Source of the DNA: Kalaharituber pfeilii
Taxonomy: Eukaryota > Ascomycota > Pezizomycetes > Pezizales > Pezizaceae
Length of the DNA: 64,000 nt
NCBI GenBank assembly: GCA_015179045.1
Contig: WHUZ01000152.1
Coordinates: forward strand, 1 to 64,000
Direction of reading: 5' to 3'
A model generated the notes under the pieces. It saw only the letters and a program-made list of their open reading frames with translations, did no database searches and was not told the origin of the DNA. Below, one piece after another: positions 54,697-64,000 of this stretch; within the stretch, counting starts at the first letter, position 1, and every line of letters starts with the position of its first letter. A program made the position numbers and the translations under genes.

Positions 54697-55866
54697 TGTG
54701 CCGGGCCATTCGTAACAGTGAGTCAGTTACCACTGGCCTGGGTTACTCAATGGAATGCTGGTTCGTGATCACACACTAGTACAATGCATTGACCCTTTTG
54801 TTCTACGCACAGAAATACAACAGTATGTTGGTATGTTGGTGGCTGTTACAATACTAGAAGATTCGAAATTGTAATTACCTAAATCATTTGTTAATTTTTT
54901 TTGTTCATTTACTCAAGTATTTAAACTTGACATTTTTCCATGCCGTTGGTGTTTTGAATGTATTCTACATACAGTATATCGTGCTCTGTTCTGTGCACTT
55001 CTCGTAAACAACGCCAAGCCCATCTTATTAACCTAAACTGGTAACTACTTTTCAGCCTCACTCCTCAACAATCTTTTACCAGCTATGGAGCTTTTTACAC
55101 CTGAAATTCATCATCAATTTGAGCTAATATCCAATCTTGTGACCATACCAACAGATATGGAATTGAACCTCAGAAGTTAAGAGAAATTTGAAGCTTGATT
55201 CATGATTCAGAATGGTCTGTATCCTCTGCAGCTGAAAATAATGTCAAAAACCTTGCCAAGGTAAGTATACCTTATAATAAGATTTTTCAACAAGATATTA
55301 ATAATTAGAAAATTCCTCATTTATGAGGATGCGGTTTCAATGCATAAAGCAAATCCTCCTTAATGATTTAGCAAGAGGTAACTTATAAGCTGTTTGTTTC
55401 TTCTCAGCAGGGGGCCTTTAATATAGCTGTTTTTTGCTGTCGGAGAAGTTCTTTTTTGAAGTTGTTTTTCCTGTCTCCGGAGGGGGTCTTTGATGAAGCT
55501 TTTTTTTTCCTATCATCGGAGGGGGTCTTTGATGAAGCTGTATTGTTTTCCCTGTCGCCGGAGGGGTCCTTGATGAAGCCGTTTTTTTTTTGTCGCAGGA
55601 GAGGGTCTTTGATGAAGCTGTTTTTTTTCCTGTCGCTAGAGGGGTCCTTGGTAGAGTTGTTTTTTCCTGTCGCCGGGAGGGGTCTTTAGTGACTCTGTTG
55701 TTTTCAAACAGTGGATGTGTGGGCAGGCGAGAGTCTGAGAGGGTGAATTGCAGGTATCATCAGAAAATTCAAATTCTGAGTAGCCCGGGCCAGTCACGAA
55801 TCAACTTTCCGTTCAGTAGTCAGGGCCAGTCGTGACTGGAACGTTTGTTGCGAATGGCCCGGCACA
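54697..55866. mobile_element. Inverted-repeat element (1.17 kb) with TA duplication
   Basis: Ends TGTGCCGGGCCATTCGTAAC (left) and GTTGCGAATGGCCCGGCACA (right) lie between TA at 54695-54696 and 55867-55868. Subterminal GACTGGCCC/GGGTTACTC motifs recur in both arms. No transposase was found; the middle is AT-rich with a 45-bp minisatellite. Tc1/mariner-type by the TA duplication only. Confidence 0.65.
55430..55705 (+). repeat. ~45-bp minisatellite, about six units
   Basis: Units of TGTCGCCGGAGGGGGTCTTT plus GATGAAGCTGTTTTTTTTCC, with variable T-runs. Open frames through it are artefacts of the repeat. Confidence 0.8.
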
Positions 55867-56059
55867 TACCTGGCGACTGAATCCCAGGAGTAGAAGGGAG
55901 TATCAGTAAGTGGAAAATGATGATAGAACAGGTTTGCCTTCAAGCCATGGTAGTACGTAGGTAGAGATAGAAAAGAATGCAATAAGCCACACAGTAGCAG
56001 ATGGCGACTCGGGTGTACAAAACCTAATTTCAACATGCTCATTCAACGTCTTCATACTA

Positions 56060-56735
56060 TGTAGGAAGCAGGAACGCAGGCAGATTGCTCGGCGGCGGAA
56101 AAGATCGCAGCGACCCACGCCAACACAAACTCCCCCCTCCCTCCGCCCAGCGCCCCCACGACAAGACCCCCAACCCCCAACCCCCAACCCCCGCCTGACA
56201 AAGAAGCCCACCCCAACTAGCACACCGGAGGCCACCACCAGGACCAAAACCGGCCTCGTCGTACACGGAATTGCACTCCGGAAGGACCTGAACAACATCC
56301 GGAGGTGGTTGGAGGCAGCTAACCGGGACCTAGGAAAGGTGTAAGGAATTCGGTGGCTGAGGAAAAAGGCAACTCTGACGGAGGAAGGCAAAACCACCAG
56401 CTCAGTTGTGGTATACCTTGGGAGACAGGTTGAGCTGGAGAAGTTGAGACTGGGAGGAAAATGGTTGAAGTCTAGCCAGTACGAGTGGGATAGGGGACGG
56501 AAGTAAACTGATGCTGGCTTTCCCCCTGGAATTTGTACATTCCCATCACATCGGAGGATACGGGAACCACACGGTTATTGTTATTGTTATTTTCACTTCC
56601 CCTTCACACAGGAGTTTCCGGGGATTTCTACTTTTATATCTAACTTTCCTTTTATTTCATATGTAACTAAATATCGCCATAGCTTTTAGGGCGGCATGTG
56701 ATCAATAATATAAAAAAAAAGAAAAAAAAAAAAAA
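56060..56735 (+). pseudogene. ORF1-type retroposon remnant, tail family A
   Basis: A plus-strand frame has a Pro/Thr/Arg-rich stretch, then the conserved block (GLVVHGIALRKDLNNIRRWL; GIRWLRKKATLTEEGKTTSS; LRLGGKWLKSSQYEWDRG). It is interrupted by a TAA at about 56341, with the natural stop at 56504-56506. 3'UTR, tail CGCCATAGCTTTTAGGGCGG and A-rich end follow. No clean duplication was found. Confidence 0.7.
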
Positions 56736-56863
56736 TTTTTTTTTTCATGTCATGTGTGAGGTTACCCCGCATCAATACTCTCAGGAATAGGGCTAACATG
56801 TATTAAGCAGCTATAGTAGTAAGTCTCCCTTTTGAAAACCAAAAAAAAGAAAAGAAAGATATA

Positions 56864-56897
<34 letters not shown>

Positions 56898-57009
56898 GGC
56901 TGATTCCTGACTCGTGACCATGATTTCGCCACGCGCAGTGCCCTGGCCATTTTGTACAGAGGATAGTTGTAACCAATTGGTTTATCTAATGATGCCTCTG
57001 TTATCCGCC
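56736..57009. other. Short spacer with an (ATT)n microsatellite
   Basis: About 12 ATT units lie at 56862-56897. Nothing else was recognised. Confidence 0.5.
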
Positions 57010-57020
57010 GCAGATCAGTC

Positions 57021-59729
57021 TTTTTTTTTTTTTTTTTTTTTTTTTATTCACGTAACCCCGCATACAGGCTACCAGCCTATGGCAGGGACCCATATACCCG
57101 GGCCAGGTTTGAGACAACTAACTACGGAATCTACATACACCCTTGAGCACCCAGTGCCCTCCGTCCCCCGGTCCCCGGCTACCCCAGATCGAGGCAGGCA
57201 AACCAGTACTCGACCGGGTCACCTTCCACGCCTTCTTGCTTCCATCCTTTCTCCTCTAGGTCCTTCCAGGACTGCCAGGTGACATATGCCCCATTTTTGT
57301 TCTTCTGGGGCCGCTCCAGTTCTGTGCATCTGAACACCACATGCTCAGCACTCCATGCCTCACCACATGTGCATTGTACCTTCTCGCCACTGACCATCCT
57401 CCTCCATATAGCTCCGCCTTTTCCAGTCCGCAGCCATGTGTAATTTGTGAGTGCTCTCCTGCCCCACTTTACGAATTTGCCCTTCCCAAACCCTGCACGC
57501 TCCCTCTCCTCTTTTCTTTTTCGAACTAACTCTTGACGCAGCCCACCCTCAGTGGCCTGCCCATCATACCTCATGCACTTGGCCCCCTCTTTGGCCAACT
57601 CATCCGCCTTCTCATTGCCTTCTATCCCCACGTGGGCCTTGACCCATGCCAGCTTCACTGCTTCCGCCTTCCTTAGCCTCCGCCGCCTCTCTGCAATCAG
57701 CTCTATCACCCGCGCTAGGTCTGCGGTTCTTGCCTTGCCAGTTTTTCCTGCTTTCTGGACTGCACTGATAGCTGCCTGAGAGTCTGCGAGTAGTAGCACT
57801 TTTTCACTGCCATCAACTGCTTCAAGGGCACTCTTCATTCCTGAGACCTCGCCGTCCCACACAGTTGCTTTTGTCCCTACCCACCGGGACCCTTCTGACT
57901 CACCTGCTACCACCTGCCTCCAGCACCATCCGCCACCAACACCGCCTTCCTCACTGCGGCTGCCATCTGTGAAAATAGCTACCGAGTCACTCTTAGCCTC
58001 ATTGATGGCCTTTTCCCATTTGACTGGGGTATCTTCCTTGCACAGCTTAAGGTCAATGACCTCAATGTCTGCCTGCAGTAGGTGTACATCTCGTCCCCAG
58101 GACACTCTCTCCTCCTCGTCGACCTCGAGAGTGCTTGCAATCTTTCCTGTTAGAGATCTACAGTAATGTCGGAGGTGTCGGATATCAGAGAGGTCCGTGA
58201 TAAAGGGTGGTAAGGGCCCGAGAGCAACCTCATGCTCTATGTATATAGGTGTATTACTTTGGCTACTCTCTCTACGAAAAAATAACAATCATCTCTTTCT
58301 ACCCAAAAGCTCAACATTTCCAGCTACTGACTCAAATCCATCATTTTTGTCTGTAGCATAACCCAAGCTGAAGTCTCTCCAGTCCCTCCCCCTCTCCCCC
58401 TCTCTGTCTGGGTCTGAGGCTACCATTCCACTGAAGCTTTCAGGCCACAGGTCCCCCACTCCTGTAGGGTCCCTCACTGATCTCAGTGCATACCTTGCTT
58501 GGCCTTGATCGAGGATCGTCGTTACACTCTCTACTCCGGCAATGGCCTCGACATTTACTCTCGCTGCCCCTTGAACTGCACCAGTGCATTTGCGGAGTGC
58601 TTGATACTGCAACCTCTCAAATTCCTCTCTCCACTGCTTCTGGCCTCTCCACCCAATTTCGGACCCCCAAAGGGCTACTGCCCTTACCATGCCTGTATAA
58701 GCCTTTCTCCATGAGATAGGACTCATACCCCATTGAGAGTCGCCTAGCCCAGACAGCGCGCCCATGAGTCTCCTGGCTTTATCGATCCGGCTTTTCCAGT
58801 GGAGGTCGAAATCAAGAGTGCTATCGCAAATCACCCCTAGCCACTTGCACCTCTCAACATCTGCCCTTCTCTTGGCCTTCTTACCCATGACTAGGACCTC
58901 CTCCTTTGAGGTCTCCAGTGGTAGATCGTGAGCTTCAGCAACCTCCCTGACTACTCCTGCAATTCTCTCCCCAATTCTCCTCATATCCTTTCCTCCTTCC
59001 CAATCCAGAATGACACAGTTCATATCATCTACAAATGAGGGCAGCTCCACTTCACAGTCTCTCACTGTTGTAGCTACCTTTGTTTCCATCTCTTCTAGAA
59101 TTGGTGCCATGTATATGAGGAACACAACTGGGGATAAAGGCGAGCCCTGCGGCACACCTACATTCGATCTGCCATTGCCCCTCACCTGTCCATCCCATTC
59201 CACCTCAAACTCTCGCTCCCGGAAGAAGGTTTCTAACCAGGGCAACCATTTCTCAGCTTTAGAACCCTGTACTCGGTGCTTGACAATATCCCAACGTGTG
59301 TTCCCAAAGCCTCCCTTGACATCCTCCATAATCCACACTGCCCCACCGCCACGTGCCAGGGCTCTCTGGCTCTTCACAACTGCCCGAAATAAGGCATCAA
59401 TTGCAGACCTTCCTCTCACTCCTCCAAACTGCCCATGGTGGAATAGTCCAGCTTCTTGCAAGTCATCAGCAACCACCTTCTCCATCAGTTTTCCCACACA
59501 ATTGATGAGTTGAATAGGCCTCCAGCTCTTTGCTTGCGTAAGATCCCTGCCAGACTTCGGGATCATGATCACCTTGCTGAATTGCCAATCCTTCGGCATC
59601 CTGGCTGCAGCCAGCTCAGCAGCCAGCTCCTTCATTAACTGCCCTCCTAGCACTGTTTTATTGACCAGCTTAATGAATCTATAGCTGATGCCATCAGGCC
59701 CTGGAGCTGAACGGCTCGAGGTGCCTGCT
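57021..59729 (-). mobile_element. 5'-truncated LINE with RT and RNase H, tail family C
   Basis: A 2709-bp insert lies between perfect 11-bp repeats GCAGATCAGTC at 57010-57020 and 59730-59740. It runs from just before the RT APGPDGI motif, through RNase H and a zinc motif, to the tail (CCTGCCATAGGCTGGTAGCC .. TGTATGCGGGGTTACGTGA) and poly(A). It is the longest LINE copy in the window. Confidence 0.92.
57179..59729 (-). pseudogene. LINE ORF2: reverse transcriptase, RNase H and C-terminal zinc motif
   Basis: Read leftwards from the truncation point the frame is open through SAPGPDGISYRFIKLV, KSWRPIQLINCVGKLMEKVV, GVRGRSAIDALF, NVGVPQGSPLSPVVFLIYMA and the RT active site SFVDDMN. It stops at one TGA (58289-58291) between RT and RNase H and then stays in the same frame. 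RNase H has FTDGS, the glutamate in DGEVSGMKSALE, DSQAAISA and AHVGIEGNEKAD. The end carries CTCGEAWSAEHVVFRC, a CCHC-type motif. All key residues are kept apart from the one stop, so this copy is young. Tad/I-like clade by the RT-RNase H-zinc order. Confidence 0.88.
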
Positions 59730-59740
59730 GCAGATCAGTC

Positions 59741-60780
59741 GCTGAGATAGTATGGACTACTAAACTGGCGGAACGGACGTACGACCAAATGCGAATGCGA
59801 GTGCGAAAGCGTGGGTGCGAAGAGAAGAGAAGAGAAAGTTGTTGATTGTATGAGCTACGGTAGGGAAAGTCTATATGATATACATAGGATATCGATGAAA
59901 CGCCTCACGTAGGTTACCTTCCTTAGCTCCACGTGCCTTCCATGGCCAACCTTGGTACTTGCCCATTCCGCCATCGTCCCCGACAGGTGACTAAACATGG
60001 CACAATTTCAACTACATACACATGCAGAAAACACAAATGCTTCCATATTTCTTTTCGGTATCAACAGATTTGACTTTTGTAGCGCAAGTTTATGCTCGCA
60101 TGTATTGGTTGCATGCCTTGTGCTATAAAGCTGTGTTAAGCCGTGTAATGTAGTTAGCAGAGAGAACTTCAGTTGGCCTGCTCCTGGTGAATTGGTTTGA
60201 TTCCGCAATATGATATTCCACTGCGGTGTCGGAGCATTCCAAAATAATGCCACAACCGGGTGTCACGTTTCTGATGCGGCGTACTTGCGCACCCCCGGGT
60301 GGGGCGTAAGTTACAATACCCTTTCAGGTGTACCCGGACACCATTTTAGGTGTCCTCATACAAAAAGATGACACCCGCGAAATAGACCCTACCCGGGTGT
60401 AGCGGTGGCACCTGGCACTTTGCACCACAGCGATATATTAGCGATAAATTAGGTATGCTGTCATCAAACCAAACATCCGGTTAAAGATGTCCTGGGCTGC
60501 AGAAAGTTGCATGCAAATGGTGCTGCAGGTTGAAGTCACGACACTACAAGCAATTGCCGCACATCGTTGCTCCCTGAGGAATGTTTGATATGCTAAAAAA
60601 AGCAGCATGGCAGGCCTTAAATCCAAATCCGGCAATGAACAACATCGCTCAAGAACATCTAGTTCGTTACTTCGTCTTGGAACAAAAAGCAAAAAATGTT
60701 CCTAATTAGTACCGCCCTCTCTGGCTACTACGAACTCCCTCTCCTTCCTTCTCCATAATCAATTAACTGTACCGTGATCT
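59741..60780. other. Gene-poor spacer upstream of the helicase gene
   Basis: The left part shares CTGGCGGAACGGACGTAC (59765-59782) with 706-723. Short ACCCGGGTG-type repeats occur at 60290-60400. No gene was recognised. The sequence before 60825 presumably holds the helicase promoter. Confidence 0.4.
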
Positions 60781-60824
60781 CATCAAGAAAGCAAACCTGT
60801 ATTCTGTAGGTTCCGTATGCAGAA

Positions 60825-63800
60825 ATGGATCTTTTTTTCAGTCATCAGTACGATGAATCTACGAGCAATGGTTTTACTAGATTTGTTCTCTCAAACAAGC
60901 CTTTCAGCACACAGGACTTTGGAAAACTACACGTTGAGCTAGCCAAAGACCCAGATGCAACAGGATTACTTTTGACCTCCGAAACCAATCGAGCGCTCTT
61001 CCTCTCTGACTTTTCAGAGCGCATTCAGAGAATCATCACATGGCTTGAGTGCATCCTAGAAGCAAATATTATATCAAAGGTTCCATTCAACAAAGATATT
61101 ATCCACAACTTCACTTCTCATCTAGTTATTCCCCTTCTTGATTCTTCATACTCAGAATTCTTTCTCACTCGTGGGTTTCCTGAACTTATTATTAGCACTA
61201 TACAACTATCCTACATTTACCGGAGTCACAGCACTACTGGACCAAAATCATATAAAATTCTTCTAGAGAGGGTTTCTAAAATTCCTGACTTAATTCAGCG
61301 GATTCTGCCTTCGATTGATGGGGCTAAAGTAATTCAAACAATCTTAGCAGAAGCTCAATCTGGTGCCGAAATTCGTTCCTTTGGAACAGTACAAACCTTA
61401 GCTGAGTGGATGAAGGTAGCAGTTAAGCTTTGTCAGGAGTGTCGTGCTAATCATTATGTTAAAGATGAACTTTATCGCTGGAGTTCTCTCCTGGAACTTC
61501 AGAACACCTTAAAAAGGGTGCTCAAGGTGGAAATTACAAGACGGAGCCAGGTAACCCAACTACCCCAACTGACGACCAGCCAGTATAAAACAACACCAGC
61601 ATCACCTTCAGGAGTACCTTTATCAGCTGCAGATCTTCGCACACTGAAACTCTTCAATATTTGCCCTCCTGCAGGAATTGGTGCTGTAGAAGCGACAATT
61701 GAACAACTTCAGGAAAAAGAAACCTTCCGACTCTTCCAAGCTTTTGTCAAATCCTTTCCTTGTGCTGCTTGCTTCCACATAAATACAGTAACTTCAGCTT
61801 TCCTGACGAGGGCCAATCCACTGTCTTTCTCCGCCCCTCCAGACTCGTTCACTGGTACCCTACTTGGTCAGAAAATGGGACCTTGGAGAGTTTGCTTAAG
61901 CGAGAAGGCCTTCCAAGATACGCTTGCATCAATCAAAGATGGTATGAACTATTAGGCGATCATTTCAGTTTTTGAAATGCCTAGTTTCGACCATCGAATG
62001 CTAACTCCCTCCATTCGATGAATAGGTCACTTCACTATGATCACGAGAAAACTTAGAGAGCTAGCATCGGGGAATTGGGATCTCAAGTCTCTACGACAAC
62101 AACAGATGATACTTGGGCAAGCAGACGAAAAGGAACACGTGCCTTTGTGGGGAGCCGTATATGGATCAAATGGGAGAATCCTATGGCAGGTCAACGTGGG
62201 TTTTGACGAGGATTATGATACTGACAGCCAGATAATTACTAGTATGTACCGATTTGTTGTCCTTATTCCCTTGAATTTTGTTGACCACTGATGTGACCAT
62301 GTACGGACAGTTTGGAGGATTGGAGACAGCAGTGAGGTTGTATTACCTATCACAGTGAAGTTCTTCAAGCTAACTACCTATAGATACAAGGGTCCATTCG
62401 TGATGTCCTTCAACTTCATAAGGCATATAGTACTTCAGACATACAGCGACGCTTTGTCTCTCTGCTGCAATTTCCTGTACTTCCTAAGAAATATTTTGGT
62501 CCTGCAAAACAGGAATCTGATGAGCCTGGGTTAGATAAAACTGTGCTTGAAGCCCAGGAAACCCTAATGAGTAGTACGATAAGGCTCTTGATTGTGTATG
62601 GAGGTATCACTATATACTGATTTAAAAATAGACAAAATGTATTGTGTTACAGAAAAAGTCCTAAATCGAATTTTCATGGGTCGGGAACCAGATTACATGG
62701 CCTTCCCATTCGAGCTTTCCCATAAACAGATGGAGATCATCAAACACTCGAACACTGCGACATTCATTGTAGGTGGAAGTGATACTGGAAAAACAACTTG
62801 TTTACTGTTTAAGCTGCTGTGCCGAAATATTGCGAGCAGAAAAAAAAGGAGCGACAGTTCGCCAGGTAGGCAGCAAAATGCCAATATGTCTGCCAGTGAA
62901 TATCACATTGACAGAAATCTAGATCTTTCTCACTCGTTCGACCTACCTCGCTCATAAGCTGCAAGATTATTTGGAACGGCTAGTGGTATCTCAACTTGGA
63001 ACATTTCCAGACTCAGCAAAAACATTAGGCGAGCTGAAAGAAGCGCAGAACAATCCACTAGAACTGTTAACGTTAGAAAACATCGATGACAACAAGTTTC
63101 CAATTGTTTGCACGTTTCACGACCTATTCAATTTCTTAGAAAAAATCATTAGGTAAGTAGCAATCGACCGGGGAACTTCCATCGTTGACAATGTAACAGC
63201 CTTAATGATCGCGAGGACTTGATGGGCTGCAGACCAGGGGAAGTGTCATTCATGGGGAAGGGGGCGAGGGTAATTGATTATAATATTTACCGGCATCAAT
63301 ATTGGCAGAAACATATAGATGATTGCAAGGAAAGATTTGAACCCGATCTCGTGTTTTCCGAAATCCTGGGAATAATTAAAGGATCTACATCCGCCAAACG
63401 AAACTTTCAACCGCTTTCGAGGGAAGAGTATTTGGAATTGAGCGCCCGGAAGGCCATCTTCACCGATTCCAAGAACACTATTTATGACATCTACCAGAAC
63501 TATGAAGCAAAAAAGCGTTCATTAGGCGATATAGATGATATTGATAGGGTGACGTACCTCTTGAGATCGTTGGAGAAGGATCAAAGCTCAAAGAGGACCG
63601 TTCAAAGCCTCTTTGATGAGATTTACATTGATGGTTTGTTAACACCTGTGTCTGTGTGGGATAAGAACTAAAAGAATGTAGAAATACAGGACAAGAAATT
63701 GCTGGAGATAGATCTTCTGCTTACACTGATCCGTAACCCGCATGGAATTCACTTTGGTTAGTTCCAGTTTTTTTTTGTATTTCTACATATATTATTGCGC

Positions 63801-64000
63801 TCTAGGGCCCTGGCGATGAGAATTGGGTTCGAGAAGTATCATCAGAATTCTAATACTTTTATAGCCGCAGACGCTGCGAAATGTATTTTCAGAGATAATA
63901 CTTTCCGGATTCCTGATGTTAAAGTGAGATTCTATGAGCACTTTATCGCAATGGCCAACGAGGCCAGGCAAGCCTCTTGGGCAAAGCCTGAACTCTTCAC
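60825..64000 (+). CDS. TRANK1-like UvrD/REP superfamily I helicase (5' part, nine exons so far)
   Basis: Exons 60825-61941, 62026-62241, 62311-62336 (26-bp microexon), 62384-62573, 62632-62865, 62923-63152, 63200-63633, 63682-63756 and 63865-64000 join through GT-AG introns of 47-108 bp. Key family segments appear only after splicing: DGHFTMITRKLRELASGNWD-type text across intron 1, IWRIGDSSEIQGSIRDVLQL, the Walker A GGSDTGKTTCLLFKL, VRQIFLTRSTYLAHKLQDYL, and the Walker B IDEIQD across intron 7. GIHFAADAAKCIFRDNTFRI aligns with the GxFWAGDTAQTIS motif. Every junction keeps phase except exon 5, where a run of eight A (62840-62847) gives one base too many. The gene runs off the window. Helicase or ATPase activity is inferred; the cellular role of this fungal family is unknown to me. 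Confidence 0.75.

Overview
This is a eukaryotic window and almost certainly comes from a filamentous ascomycete (Pezizomycotina). Host genes have many short GT-AG introns (47-108 bp), often with CTAAC-like branch sites. The recognisable proteins are typical fungal families: a NACHT/STAND-style N-terminal domain with ankyrin repeats, a DUF4360-like secreted protein, a membrane protein with an F-box-like and Cys-rich tail, and a TRANK1-like superfamily I helicase. No rRNA, tRNA or CRISPR array was seen. Most of the sequence is transposon-derived and genes are sparse.

Layout. 1-25 kb: a copia remnant at the left edge, then a mosaic of truncated non-LTR retrotransposons, mariner-like and hAT-like inverted-repeat elements and satellites. 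It contains a DUF4360-like pseudogene (14.6-16.4 kb) broken by a retroposon, and a 185-bp satellite array (20-23 kb) carrying a minisatellite-filled hAT-like element. 25.1-40.2 kb: one rearranged Ty1/copia complex with five LTRs, including inverted pieces, bounded by matching 257-bp LTRs and a 5-bp ATTAC duplication. 40.6-44.3 kb: a multi-exon ankyrin gene with retroposons at its 5' end, in an intron and at its 3' end. 44.3-51.5 kb: an ORF1-type retroposon and gene-poor DNA. 51.7-53.3 kb: an apparently intact four-exon membrane/F-box-like gene. 53.7-59.7 kb: more retroposons, ending in a 2.7-kb LINE with RT and RNase H. 60.8-64.0 kb: the 5' part of a nine-exon TRANK1-like helicase gene that runs off the window.

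The main biological story is the non-LTR retrotransposons. Three 3'-tail families (A, B and C) occur as more than 25 insertions, many flanked by near-perfect 9-15 bp target-site duplications. Some insertions are only 28-63 bp long, just the tail and poly(A). Family A also includes elements that carry only a proline-rich ORF1-like protein with no reverse transcriptase, yet share the same 3' tail as the RT-encoding LINE pieces. This suggests they are mobilised in trans, like mammalian half-LINEs.
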